Notes under the pieces: generated by a model
Seen by the model: the letters and a program-made list of their open reading frames with translations, nothing else
What the model was told of the DNA's origin: nothing
Databases searched by the model: none
Made by a program: the position numbers and the translations under genes
Assembly (NCBI GenBank): GCA_021371955.1
Contig: JAJFVD010000012.1
Coordinates: 186,001 to 250,000, forward strand
Reading direction: 5' to 3'
Length of the DNA stretch: 64,000 nt
Origin: Bacteroidales bacterium
GTDB lineage: Bacteria > Bacteroidota > Bacteroidia > Bacteroidales > UBA932
Shown: positions 18,492 through 28,479 of the stretch, piece by piece
Numbering within the stretch: position 1 is the stretch's first letter
How the letters are laid out: every line of letters starts with the position of its first letter

Positions 18492-19576
18492 ACGAACTAA
18501 TCATAATAATTGCCATCGTAATTGCCGGTTTTGCCCTGCAAATTACTGCAGGTCCGTTCGATTATTCAATCATATCATTTCCGGTAAACGTTATTTTGCT
18601 CGCGGGTATGTTACTGCTTTTGCTGGTAAAGCCATCCGGGGTAGCCGGCCGGTTCGGGTCTGCAAGGGTATCACTCTTTCTGTTGGCTATAATAACGCTG
18701 ATGTGCCTGTATATGGGCATAGTTGCAAATAACGGGGTTAAAACCTCATGGCCGTTCGTACTCACCTATCTGTTAATTCTGATAAATATAATCCTGGTCA
18801 TTGGGAAAAGAATAAGGCTATTCAAATGGACAGACTACGGGTTTTACCTTAACCACATTGGGCTCTTTATTTTTCTGTTTTCAGCCGGGCTTGGATCTGC
18901 AGATATGCAGAGATATTTTATGAGAGTATACGAAGGCAAGGTTGAATGGAGAGGAGAAAACACAAAGACCGGCGAGTTAACGGATTTGCCTGTTGCAATT
19001 TCACTTGAGGATTTCTCAATGGATATGTATCCTCCTAAAATTGCAATCATAGACAAGAGAAACGGGGAAACATTTCCTGCAGGAAAACCGGCATTGATGG
19101 AGTCTTTTGAAGGCAGCTCGGGTGATATCGGAGAGTGGGGGGTAAAAGTTGATTCGATAAAAGACAGGCCAAGAGTTGCTCCGGCGGCATATATTATTGC
19201 AAAAAATAAAAATGACGGCGGTACTCTTGCCGGCTGGATAAGCTGCGGTAACTATTTTCAGCCGTTTAAGACTCTTGATATATCTGATATATATTGCTTT
19301 GCAATGACCTATCCCGAGCCGAAGAGGTTCAGCTCGAAGGTAGAGGTTTTTACAAAAAGAGGTTTGAAAAAAAGCGGAATAATTGAAGTTAATGACCCTC
19401 TGACAGCAGGTAACTGGAAAGTTTATCAGTATTCATATGACACAAACAAGGGAAGAGATTCGGAGTATTCAGTTTTTGAATTGGTCCGGGACCCCTGGTT
19501 AATTCCTGTATATATCGGAATATTTATGGTGATGGCCGGTGCTGTTACACTTTTTTGGAAAGGAGGAAGAAAATGA
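18452..19576 (+). CDS. resB: Cytochrome c biogenesis protein ResB-like (CcsB/Ccs1)
   Basis: A 374-residue membrane protein of the ResB/Ccs1 family, half of the system II cytochrome c synthetase. Transmembrane segments lie at ~15-35, 45-65, 70-90, 98-118 and 130-150, then a large periplasmic domain and a final helix (~345-368). It holds apocytochrome for haem attachment together with CcsA. ATG 18452 lies inside nrfA; no better start is seen before the first membrane helix, so the 40-bp overlap is probably real. Confidence 0.85.
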   Translation: MDRESKSGQKAFINELIIIIAIVIAGFALQITAGPFDYSIISFPVNVILLAGMLLLLLVKPSGVAGRFGSARVSLFLLAIITLMCLYMGIVANNGVKTSWPFVLTYLLILINIILVIGKRIRLFKWTDYGFYLNHIGLFIFLFSAGLGSADMQRYFMRVYEGKVEWRGENTKTGELTDLPVAISLEDFSMDMYPPKIAIIDKRNGETFPAGKPALMESFEGSSGDIGEWGVKVDSIKDRPRVAPAAYIIAKNKNDGGTLAGWISCGNYFQPFKTLDISDIYCFAMTYPEPKRFSSKVEVFTKRGLKKSGIIEVNDPLTAGNWKVYQYSYDTNKGRDSEYSVFELVRDPWLIPVYIGIFMVMAGAVTLFWKGGRK

Positions 19577-20346
19577 ACTGGAATGAATTTATATTCTTTG
19601 CATTAATATCGATTGTTTTCTGGTATACAGGAGTTTTGGCCTTATACAAATCAAAATCAAAATGGCTGGGAGATGCTCTGATTATAACCGGCTTGCTTGT
19701 ATTCACCGGTTTCATTGTGGCTTTATGGCAGTCACTTGGCCACCCGCCAATGAAAACGATGGGCGAAACCAGGTTGTTGTATTCTTTTTTCCTTGTTCTG
19801 GTTGGATATGTCACATACCGGCGCTGGAGGTATAAATGGTTAATGGCATACAGTATTGCAGTGTCTACGGTTTTTATAATCATAAATCTCATTAAACCGG
19901 AAATACACACAACTAATCTTATGCCTGCGCTTCAAAGTATCTGGTTTGTGCCTCATGTTACCGTTTATATTCTTTCCTATGCGATGCTGGGAGCAGCTAC
20001 AATTGGTGCTGTCATAGTGCTGTATAAGGGAGCCGAAAATCGTATGAGCTATTTTGAATTGATTGATAATCTCGTATATATTGGCCTTGGCTTTTTAATA
20101 GCAGGTATGCTTATGGGCGCCATATGGGCAAAAGAGGCTTGGGGAGATTATTGGACATGGGACCCGAAGGAGGTTTGGGCATTTATCACAGCTGCGTCCT
20201 ATATGCTGTACATACATGCTCCTAAAGCAGGTTTCTCCAGGAAAAATTCATTGTGGATTCTTCCTCTTGCGTTCATTCTGTTGCTAATAACCTGGCTGGG
20301 AGTAAGCTATCTTCCTGCTGCACAGGGCAGCATTCACGTTTATTAA
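19573..20346 (+). CDS. ccsA: Cytochrome c assembly protein CcsA-like
   Basis: A 257-residue polytopic membrane protein of the CcsA/CcmF/CcmC haem-handling family. The tryptophan-rich WWD motif is clear (WGDYWTWDPKEVWA, ~residues 190-203), with conserved histidines in flanking loops. It carries and attaches haem with the ResB partner. I chose ATG 19573, which overlaps the resB stop as ATGA and is preceded by GGAGGAAGA, over ATG 19555. It is the last gene of the nrf operon and is presumably dedicated to NrfH/NrfA maturation. Confidence 0.9.
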   Translation: MNWNEFIFFALISIVFWYTGVLALYKSKSKWLGDALIITGLLVFTGFIVALWQSLGHPPMKTMGETRLLYSFFLVLVGYVTYRRWRYKWLMAYSIAVSTVFIIINLIKPEIHTTNLMPALQSIWFVPHVTVYILSYAMLGAATIGAVIVLYKGAENRMSYFELIDNLVYIGLGFLIAGMLMGAIWAKEAWGDYWTWDPKEVWAFITAASYMLYIHAPKAGFSRKNSLWILPLAFILLLITWLGVSYLPAAQGSIHVY

Positions 20347-20365
20347 GGTCAATACCGCACTTTAT

Positions 20366-20536
20366 CCGGCCGAATTGCCGGCGGCGAGTTGTGTTCTCAT
20401 TCTGTGATTTTTTTCACTGCCAACTAATTGTTTCGGGCTTGTGCGTCCTCAGTCACTCTGTTCCCTCCGGCCGAATCGCCCTCATCAATTAGTTGGCATG
20501 TGAACCTAAAACATTAAGACTTTACAACTCGCCGCC
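20366..20536. repeat. Second foldback element with nested inverted repeats
   Basis: Outer arms GGCGGCGAGTTGT (20380-20392) and its exact complement (20524-20536) enclose inner arms TGCCAACTAATTG (20418-20430) and its exact complement (20486-20498). The inner stem extends by TTCAC/GTGAA past a one-base bulge. A 14-bp direct repeat with one mismatch, CCGGCCGAATYGCC, occurs at 20366-20379 and 20467-20480. The 381-bp gap between ccsA and the RHS gene holds this element and an A/T-rich stretch (20540-20727) in which I see no firm promoter or gene. Confidence 0.7.
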
Positions 20537-20727
20537 AGAGACAAGAATTCAAGTGTATAATTTATCAATTTGACTTGTTTTCCGCATCATGACTCATTTT
20601 GCTTCAATAGGCTGACTGCCAGGACTGAATGATATTTAAATATTTTTTCAAATAATACACTTAATATTTGGAAAGATAAAATTGAATAGTAATCTTTGGT
20701 CAATAAACGTTCGTTAAATTGGTTGTT

Positions 20728-23700
20728 ATGAAAACATTACGAGTTCTTATGCTCCTTTCCGGCCTAAGTGTGGTAAGCCTTTCATATGCCCAGACGGCAG
20801 TTACCATTGATTCTCCACTTTATCTTCCCCTATCGCCACAGGCAACAGCTCTGCACAGGGCTGTAAATTACCCTGTATCGGGCAATACAGGTGTGCCTGA
20901 TATATCAATACCGCTTTATACAATTACAAGCGGAGGAATAACCGTACCAATAACCCTCAGGTACAGCACCACAAATGTCAAGATAGACAAAAGCACTGTT
21001 CCCAATGTGGCTTTTGGATGGGTACTGGATGTGGGAGGGTCAGTCAACAGAACTATAAAAGGGAAACCGGATGAGGCAGCCGTCATGTATCCTTTGGATA
21101 GCTCTTCTCCGTATAATCTAAGATTTAATCAGATAGACAATCTGGATGATCAACAGACCTTAAGCAAAATTTACTCATGGGTCTCCTCCGGCAATGACTA
21201 CGACAGTGAGTACGATGATTTCTATTTTACCAACCCGGGAGGTAGCGGTAATTTCTATATAAAAAGGAATAATACCACTACTCTTAATTCTTCTTTCAGT
21301 GCAAGATTCTCCCCATCTGTTAAATATAAGCTTGCAAGTGTGGGAAGGGACTATTCATTACAGGCAATGATTACGTCTTTGACAATAAAGGATGACAAGG
21401 GCATCGAATATCTTTACGGCGGAGCAAAGGCCGATACAGTAATGGAATACTCACGTTATGCAGCATTGGATATGCCGTTCAGTACCGGATGGAATCTTTC
21501 AAGGATAAAGGACGATATTGGCAATACCGTGACATTCAAATATTCATACCTAGGCGATTTTACCTCTTCGTATACTCAAGACCAATGGTATTCCATAGAA
21601 GACAATATTCAGGCTCAATATGCAGGGGACTTAGATGCTGCCCGGGACTATATGGAGTCGTTTACTCCTGATGCCAGAAACTCTACAGAAACCTTCAATG
21701 TTGCCGATTTTAGATCGCTTCTGCCTAGAGAGATAAGTTATAAGGAAGGCAAGGTATTATTTACAATTGAGAACTCTACGATAAAGGAGATAACTATATT
21801 GGATCAGGCGGGAACGCAGATAAGAAAAATTGTCTTTAACAAGACGGCCAATGATCTGAATTTACCAATATTGGCTTTGGCACCCATGCTAAATTCAATT
21901 GAGGTAAAAGATGCCAATAACACTACCATCCAGACATACGATATGTCTTACAATACGGTAACCTATAGTGGAAATGTCAATTGTGACTATTGGGGGTATT
22001 TTAATGGGACGACTGCCAATCCATTTTGTTATCTTCCGGATAAATCATTTACAGCGATTGGATATAATGGAGTGCCGTTTGTGTTCAATCTGGGTAATAA
22101 CGGCAATAGAACACCCGATGCGTCATATATAATGCATAATGTTCTCAAAAGCATTACCTATCCCAGCGGTGGTAAGACAGAATTCGGTTTTGAACCAAAC
22201 ATCTACAGCAAGGAACGTAACTCATCTTTATCACAAACATACATTGGCCCTGGATTAAGGATAAATGAGGTAATACACAAAGATAAAGATGGAGCACTGC
22301 TTAAGAAAATGAGCTATACCTACGGAGCCGGTTCAATACCTATCAGACCGGATATAGATGGATATAATAAAATTACTACCTACACAGCAAATGTAGGGGA
22401 TGATAATATGCAGATTATTACATATATCTGCCCAACGAGAAGCTGGAGAGTAACTCCAAAATATTCACCTTATGTTGCATTTGGAGGCGAGACTATAGTA
22501 TATGAAAATGTCGGGGAAACAATCTATGATGGGACGGAGTCTAAAGGGAAAAAAATTAATTATTTCGTAAATCCTGTAAATTTCCAGTTCTCCACTTATT
22601 TTGCAAATGCCAATGAGGTGCCAAGCGGATATGAAGCAAACTTCCAGCATATTTATAGTGAGTCGTTTTCGTACGATAACTCATATCTGGATAAAACAGA
22701 GGAGTTTGATATGCAGAATGTGCTTGTTAAAAGAACTTCCTATTATTATAGTATAGGACAAATGGATGAGCTGATGAACCTCGGTCTCTTCCACCTGTTC
22801 TTCTATAATTATCCAGCTTCGATATCAACACCGGGATTAATTTCAGATTATTCTGCAATCAATACGATGAAGCTCAGGTCAGGCGGAGCTGAAATACCAT
22901 TTCTGCCGCCATTGCTATATTATTTCTATACATCAGGTAAAGGGGTCAGATATCCTGCCGGAGAGAAGACGGAATATTTCTATAATGAGAAGAGCTTCAA
23001 TCAGGAGAAGACCATAAGTTATGATTTGCAGAAACCGTTCCATTATCCTGTTAAAACAAAGGAGCTTACAAGCAACGGACTTTCAATTGAAAAGTATTAT
23101 ACATATCCATTTAATTACCCTGGAAATTCTGTTTTAGACTCATTAGTGGCAAGGAATATTGTCTCTCCCGTAATTGAACAAAAGAGATCTTTAAGAACTT
23201 CAGTCAATGACTCAATTCTTCTGGACAGATTTAAAGTGGATTATTCCCGTCTTAACAACGGAAGCCTATACTACTACAGGCCATACGATGTTTACTATTC
23301 TACCGGAAGCAATGCGCTTGAACAAAGGCTCCGTTACAATAGATATGATCCTATGGGGAATCCAAGCTCAATCCTTGCAAACAATAATCAGAATGTCAAC
23401 TATGTGTGGGCCTATTCCTACATATATCCTGTAGCCATGATAGAAGGAGCTACATTTAGTGAGATGTCCTCTGCGATGGGAAGTTCATATAACATTGATC
23501 AGGTGGGATATAGTCTTACTCCATCTGAAAATACTTTAAACAGCATGTTCGGCAGCTTTCGCGCTATTCCCGCTTCTCTCACCAACGGCAGGATATTCCG
23601 GCCACATTATGGTGTATCCAAAGAGGTCTCGCCATCATCCAAGACTACTATTTATGGCTATGACTCGTTTCAACGGCTGGCGAATATACTTGACAACAGT

Positions 23701-26700
23701 AACTATATTTTGTCCCAGTTTGCATATTCAGATGTAAGTGGAACTGGAAACACTTATACAAGAATTTATAATCCAGATACAACAGTAACTAACATAAACT
23801 CAATTCCGTATGCGAGACAGAGAATCAGAACCATTTATACTGACGGTATATACAGGCCAATACAGGAGGTTCTGGCTTATTGTTCTCCGAATCAAAATGA
23901 CATAATTACATATACGAAATATAATTGCTACGGAAATGCGGACAAACAAAGTCTTCCTTATGCGGCAACAGTTGGTGGAGGTTCATATAGAAGCTCTGCT
24001 GAGAGCGAGCAGTTTGGTTACTACGATAACATTTACAGCGGAGAGGGCGGCTATGCATCTTCAAGAAAAAGTTTTGAAGAGTCGCCACTGCAAAGGCCTA
24101 TAGAGGAATACCTTTCTGGATCCGGCAGTTATGCCACATCCGGCAGTGCCACAACCAGATATCAATATGGTATCAATGGGGTTAATGAGGTAATATTATG
24201 GAGTGTAAATACATCTAATGAGGCTTTGATAAATAACGGCTATTATTCAGAGGGGATGCTTCATAAGACCACAATTACAGATCCTGACGGACGTGTTACG
24301 ATAAGGTACGCAGACAGACAAGGCCTGGAGGTGGAGACCAGACAAGGCAGCCAGTCTCCATTGGTCACCTCTTATGTATATGATGTTTACGGCAGGCTGG
24401 GCTACGTGATTCCGCCACTTGCTCAGTCTTCATCGCCAAATACCCAACTCTGTTATAAATATTCCTATGACCACAGGAATCGTAAGAAAGAGAGCTATGT
24501 GCCGGAAAAGGGGACTACATATTATGTGTATGACGCAGACAACAGGCTGGTTTGCAGCCAGGACCCTGTGCAAAGAAGTCTAAATAAATGGACATTTACA
24601 AGATACGACCGCCTTGGCCGGGAGTTGTACTCTGGCATTGCCTATTATTCCGGAACATTGCAAAACTTGAGGGACGACTATGCCAACAACTCATATAGTG
24701 AGTCCTTTACAGGGTCAGGCAGCATAGGGGGTTACACAAATACAAGCCAGACTCTCAGTGCGGGCATAAACGACGTGCTAAAGATTGCATGGTATGATAA
24801 CTATAACCAGTCAGACAAGATATCGTTCTCCGCAATGGGTAATGAGGTAGGACAGCCTGCGGGGTATGCTTATTTGAATGCGCCATATGGACTAGTAACG
24901 GGAACGAAGGTGAAGGTGCTTGACGGCAACGAGCACACTGCCAGTGCCATCTGGCTCACCTCGACAATGTACTACAATACTCTGGAGGAGTTGATACAGG
25001 CTGTCAGTGAGACCTACACCGGAACGGACAAGGGTCAGGAACGCACCTCCACAGGTTATCGTAACCAGAGAGAGGTATATGCCATAAAGACAGCAAGCAC
25101 GGCAAACGGTGTAACGACTACACTCCTAGACCAGAAAGGGTATGACCCACGTGGCAGGCTGGTACATGAGTGGCATTCGATTAACGGAGGAACCCCAGTT
25201 TTGGTGAGCAGTCTCACATATGACGAGACAGGCCGTATGGTTCAGAATGCTCTAGGGAACAGTTTGGTGACAAACACCTTCACCTACGACATCCAGAACA
25301 GGCTGCGCAAGATCAACGACCCTGCGAACCTTGGTACAAAACCTTTTGCTCTGGAGCTGCAGTACAGCAGCCCCAACGTGACCGGTGCCACGGCCCAGTT
25401 TGCAGGTAACATAAGTGCCGCAAGATGGAAGCACCTCTCAGGCGGGGAGCAGACTTACTATTACAACTATGACTCATACAGCCGCATGACGGCTGGGTAT
25501 CACAACGGAAACAACAACGAGCAGTCCATTGGTTACGACTCAAACGGCAACATATCCGCCCTCACAAGGACGGGGGTGCAGTCAGCCGGATTGAGTTACA
25601 CCTACTCAGGCAACCGTCTCACATCACTTACCAAGGACGGCACATCTTACAGCTATGCATACGACTCCAACGGCAACACCACAACCGACGGGCTGAGAGG
25701 GATGTCAATCGCCTACAACTATCTCAATTTACCCAAAACGGTGACCAAGGGGAGCGACGTGCTGACATACATTTATGATGCCGCAGGCAGCAAGCTGGCC
25801 GAGAAACTCAACACAACGGTCAATAACTTCTACACAGGGGCGGTGGTGTACAAAGGAGACAAGACGATAGACTACATCCAGACACCAACGGGCATAGTCA
25901 GAAAAGTTGGGGCTGATTTTATAAGGCAGTACAACATAAATGATCACCTGGGCAATGTGAGGGCAGTGGTGAACCAGTCAGGCACAATAGAACAAGCCAC
26001 AGATTTCTATCCTTATGGGTTAGCATTCAGCTACAACAATCTTGACAAAAACCACTATCTTTACAACGGCAAGGAGCTCCAGAACCAGTCTCTTGCCACA
26101 ACGTTCTTTGGAATGTATGACTACGGCGCACGATATTATGACCCGATGATTGGGAGATGGAACAGCGTGGATCCGATGGCGGAAAAAACATATGAATGGT
26201 CTCCTTACAACTATTGCTATAATAATCCGTTAAGGTTTATTGACCCTGATGGAATGTTGTCTGATGATCCTACAGGTTTTTTAAAGGGGTGGAATAATAA
26301 AGTTCAACAATATAACAATGAATTTTATTCCGCTTTACAAGATAGATTGGAAGACCCTAAGTTATTGTTGAAAGATGCCGTCAATATGGCTTCCGGATTA
26401 ATGAATCTTGCTACAGATGTGACTGGAATTAGTAACATTGTTACCGGAGAGAACAAAACCGCCGAAGGATTGTCCGGGATGATTAATATGGTTACTGATT
26501 TCCCAAAGATGTCCGGAGAAGAGAAGGGTTCAGTTCTTGCAGGTGTTGGTATTGCGGCAATGGAAATCGCATTGACGAAAAAAGTGCCGGTAGGCAAGAT
26601 TGGTGCCACTACAGAGGGGGTTCAATATTCTGGTGATTTGTTAAAGACTGCACAGAAGTTGTATCCAAACAAAGCGGGTAAAATAGAGTTTCACCATATT

Positions 26701-26841
26701 ACACCGAAATACTTAGGTGGAGCGAAAAATGGGCCACTTGTTCCGATAGATGCATCGTATCACCAAGTAATTACAAATGATTCAGGGTGTTATGGCCTTA
26801 TGGCAAGGGTGTTCCAAGTGCTACTGAACTACAGAACATAA
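20728..26841 (+). CDS. RHS/YD-repeat polymorphic toxin with HNH-like nuclease tip, frameshifted at the end
   Basis: A 2037-residue secreted RHS protein. ATG 20728 is chosen over TTG 20719 because a signal peptide (MKTLRVLMLLSGLSVVSLSYAQ) starts there. The N-terminal half is a SpvB/DUF6443-like region; YD repeats fill ~1090-1790; the RHS core ends with GARYYDPMIGRW...NPLRFIDPDG. The variable tip after it carries EFHHITPKYLGG (H1989-H1990) and YHQVITN (H2012), an HNH/endonuclease VII-type nuclease motif. After N2017 the frame is lost: a +1 frame from 26781 encodes a natural 34-residue continuation ending at 26885. One missing base near 26779-26781 explains this. The candidate immunity gene starts at 26899. 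Confidence 0.85.
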   Translation: MKTLRVLMLLSGLSVVSLSYAQTAVTIDSPLYLPLSPQATALHRAVNYPVSGNTGVPDISIPLYTITSGGITVPITLRYSTTNVKIDKSTVPNVAFGWVLDVGGSVNRTIKGKPDEAAVMYPLDSSSPYNLRFNQIDNLDDQQTLSKIYSWVSSGNDYDSEYDDFYFTNPGGSGNFYIKRNNTTTLNSSFSARFSPSVKYKLASVGRDYSLQAMITSLTIKDDKGIEYLYGGAKADTVMEYSRYAALDMPFSTGWNLSRIKDDIGNTVTFKYSYLGDFTSSYTQDQWYSIEDNIQAQYAGDLDAARDYMESFTPDARNSTETFNVADFRSLLPREISYKEGKVLFTIENSTIKEITILDQAGTQIRKIVFNKTANDLNLPILALAPMLNSIEVKDANNTTIQTYDMSYNTVTYSGNVNCDYWGYFNGTTANPFCYLPDKSFTAIGYNGVPFVFNLGNNGNRTPDASYIMHNVLKSITYPSGGKTEFGFEPNIYSKERNSSLSQTYIGPGLRINEVIHKDKDGALLKKMSYTYGAGSIPIRPDIDGYNKITTYTANVGDDNMQIITYICPTRSWRVTPKYSPYVAFGGETIVYENVGETIYDGTESKGKKINYFVNPVNFQFSTYFANANEVPSGYEANFQHIYSESFSYDNSYLDKTEEFDMQNVLVKRTSYYYSIGQMDELMNLGLFHLFFYNYPASISTPGLISDYSAINTMKLRSGGAEIPFLPPLLYYFYTSGKGVRYPAGEKTEYFYNEKSFNQEKTISYDLQKPFHYPVKTKELTSNGLSIEKYYTYPFNYPGNSVLDSLVARNIVSPVIEQKRSLRTSVNDSILLDRFKVDYSRLNNGSLYYYRPYDVYYSTGSNALEQRLRYNRYDPMGNPSSILANNNQNVNYVWAYSYIYPVAMIEGATFSEMSSAMGSSYNIDQVGYSLTPSENTLNSMFGSFRAIPASLTNGRIFRPHYGVSKEVSPSSKTTIYGYDSFQRLANILDNSNYILSQFAYSDVSGTGNTYTRIYNPDTTVTNINSIPYARQRIRTIYTDGIYRPIQEVLAYCSPNQNDIITYTKYNCYGNADKQSLPYAATVGGGSYRSSAESEQFGYYDNIYSGEGGYASSRKSFEESPLQRPIEEYLSGSGSYATSGSATTRYQYGINGVNEVILWSVNTSNEALINNGYYSEGMLHKTTITDPDGRVTIRYADRQGLEVETRQGSQSPLVTSYVYDVYGRLGYVIPPLAQSSSPNTQLCYKYSYDHRNRKKESYVPEKGTTYYVYDADNRLVCSQDPVQRSLNKWTFTRYDRLGRELYSGIAYYSGTLQNLRDDYANNSYSESFTGSGSIGGYTNTSQTLSAGINDVLKIAWYDNYNQSDKISFSAMGNEVGQPAGYAYLNAPYGLVTGTKVKVLDGNEHTASAIWLTSTMYYNTLEELIQAVSETYTGTDKGQERTSTGYRNQREVYAIKTASTANGVTTTLLDQKGYDPRGRLVHEWHSINGGTPVLVSSLTYDETGRMVQNALGNSLVTNTFTYDIQNRLRKINDPANLGTKPFALELQYSSPNVTGATAQFAGNISAARWKHLSGGEQTYYYNYDSYSRMTAGYHNGNNNEQSIGYDSNGNISALTRTGVQSAGLSYTYSGNRLTSLTKDGTSYSYAYDSNGNTTTDGLRGMSIAYNYLNLPKTVTKGSDVLTYIYDAAGSKLAEKLNTTVNNFYTGAVVYKGDKTIDYIQTPTGIVRKVGADFIRQYNINDHLGNVRAVVNQSGTIEQATDFYPYGLAFSYNNLDKNHYLYNGKELQNQSLATTFFGMYDYGARYYDPMIGRWNSVDPMAEKTYEWSPYNYCYNNPLRFIDPDGMLSDDPTGFLKGWNNKVQQYNNEFYSALQDRLEDPKLLLKDAVNMASGLMNLATDVTGISNIVTGENKTAEGLSGMINMVTDFPKMSGEEKGSVLAGVGIAAMEIALTKKVPVGKIGATTEGVQYSGDLLKTAQKLYPNKAGKIEFHHITPKYLGGAKNGPLVPIDASYHQVITNDSGCYGLMARVFQVLLNYRT

Positions 26842-26898
26842 AGAAGCAAATTTATTCTAAGTACCCATTGCCGTCAGGCAATTAAAATCAAAACGGCA

Positions 26899-27738
26899 AT
26901 GAAAGAAACATTAGAAATTAGAATAAACTACGATTATGCCAACTTGCTTTTTAAAGCAGATGAAGGCAAAAATTTAGGGACAACTGTAAAAGTTGTCAAG
27001 TTGTCAAAAGACGATCCGAGATATAAGGAAATACCTGTAATAGCTGATGTAGTGAAACGGAAATATGATAGGGGTTTCTTTTTTGGCTGGGAGTATAGAC
27101 GAAAGTATACCAAGAAGGAGTTAGAATTGGCAAAGCTCTTTCAAATAAAAATAAAAGTAACATTTGAGCCGTCAGGTGTAGAGTGCGGAACTCTATATGA
27201 TGAAACGGTAGCTTGTGAAATATGTGGTGCAAACAGGAAACAAGTGAGCCTTTTAACCCTTAAAAAAGGTACGATACCTAAAATGGACATTGCCAAAACC
27301 ATAGGTGGTGAAATCGTTGTATCGGATAAGTTTGCAAACGCTGTAAAAGTGAGGAATTTAAAAGGCTTACAGCTTACGCCCATTAACTTTGAGGTAGGTG
27401 TTTCAGATTATTCCCAGCTTGTAGCATCTTCAGAAATTGAGTTGTCGCCCAATACCGTTGTAGGTATTAATCCTTTCAACTTATCAACGAGCGATGAAGG
27501 GGAAATTTATAAATGCCCCCAAGGTGATACTATCGGATTAAATCTTCTATCAGAGGCTTATGTTCTAAACAACTCGCCGATAAATGATTGTGACTTTTTG
27601 AGGAGTAAACAAAACATAGGCGTTAAACGCGGTTTGTTACGACCAGAGCCGATTTATTTTTGTTCGCTAGCTTTCAGGAAAATGATAGAAGAAGAAAAGT
27701 TAACCGGATTTGAATTTGAAATAACAAACATTGAATAA
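26899..27738 (+). CDS. Candidate immunity protein for the RHS nuclease tip
   Basis: A 279-residue cytoplasmic protein with no signal peptide and no family I can name with certainty. It has a CEICG zinc-knuckle-like motif near residue 110 and ends with a segment rich in conserved-looking residues (GVKRGLLRPEPIYF...KLTGFEFE), broadly like the double-CXXCG paralogue family of myxobacteria, although only one clear CXXCG is visible. Position, 13 bp after the restored end of the RHS toxin and before an orphan RHS fragment, makes it the likely partner that blocks the nuclease in the cytoplasm. That role is inferred from position. Confidence 0.6.
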   Translation: MKETLEIRINYDYANLLFKADEGKNLGTTVKVVKLSKDDPRYKEIPVIADVVKRKYDRGFFFGWEYRRKYTKKELELAKLFQIKIKVTFEPSGVECGTLYDETVACEICGANRKQVSLLTLKKGTIPKMDIAKTIGGEIVVSDKFANAVKVRNLKGLQLTPINFEVGVSDYSQLVASSEIELSPNTVVGINPFNLSTSDEGEIYKCPQGDTIGLNLLSEAYVLNNSPINDCDFLRSKQNIGVKRGLLRPEPIYFCSLAFRKMIEEEKLTGFEFEITNIE

Positions 27739-27832
27739 GGGTGAATGTATCAGGTTTATAAATCCAGCGAAGAAAGATGAGCAAATTTTATTGTAAAAAG
27801 AATTATAATAGAGACAAGCAAGACAACACCAC

Positions 27833-28456
27833 ACCACCACGGACGGGCTTCGTGCAATGGCACTAACATACAACCAGCTTAACCTCCCTAAGAGTGTGAC
27901 CAAGGGAACAGACAACCTTGAGTACGTCTATGACGCAAGAGGCAACAAGCATGCCATTAAGGTTAACGGTACAGTTGACAAATACTACACCGGAGAGATC
28001 GTCTACACAAGCGTTAGAGCCGTTGACTACATACTCACTCCCGAGGGAATGGCCAGACCTACCGGAGGCACATTCGCCTACCAGTATAACCTCACCGACC
28101 ATCTGGGAAGTGTGAGGGCAGTTGTGAACCAGAACGGCACTGTTGAACAGGCAACCGACTATTATCCTTTTGGGATGGCATTTTCGACGAACAATCTGAC
28201 AAAAAACAATTATCTTTACAACAACAAGGAGCTGCAGAACCAAACCCTTTCCTCAACGTTCTTTGGAATGTATGACTACGGAGCCAGGTACTATGACCCG
28301 GTAATCGGGAGATGGGGAAGCGTGGATCCGATGGCGGAGAAGTCAAGACGATGGTCTCCTTACAACTATTGCTATGATAATCCATTAAGGTTTATCGACC
28401 CAGATGGTAAAAAGGTAGAGAACCCTAATAATTATGTTTTAGCAATAAAAACTTAA
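27833..28456 (+). pseudogene. Truncated RHS core cassette (second RHS C-terminus)
   Basis: Codes for a fragment of an RHS protein starting abruptly at TTDGLRAMALTYNQLNLPKSV, equivalent to about base 25684 of the full gene, and running through the core end GARYYDPVIGRWGSVDPM...LRFIDPDGK. It is similar to, but clearly diverged from, the full-length gene. It has no signal peptide or plausible start; ATG 27857 is internal. The frame closes at 28454-28456 after YVLAIKT, while an overlapping frame open from 28432 continues into the M15-like tip, pointing to an indel in the A-rich stretch 28432-28456. Confidence 0.75.
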
Positions 28457-28479
28457 TAAAAAAAATAAAGGAATTTGAC

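Noticed and set aside
20253..20492. Open frame overlapping the end of ccsA and the second foldback
   Set aside because: It is out of frame with ccsA, rich in Cys/Ser, and depends on the palindromic sequence; no sign of coding.
8796..20536. The two foldbacks as copies of one element
   Set aside because: Arms and inner blocks differ in sequence; only size and nested form are alike.
27857..28456. Separate intact RHS gene
   Set aside because: Homology to the full RHS protein begins before the ATG and no signal peptide or start is present; it is a 5'-truncated, frameshifted remnant.
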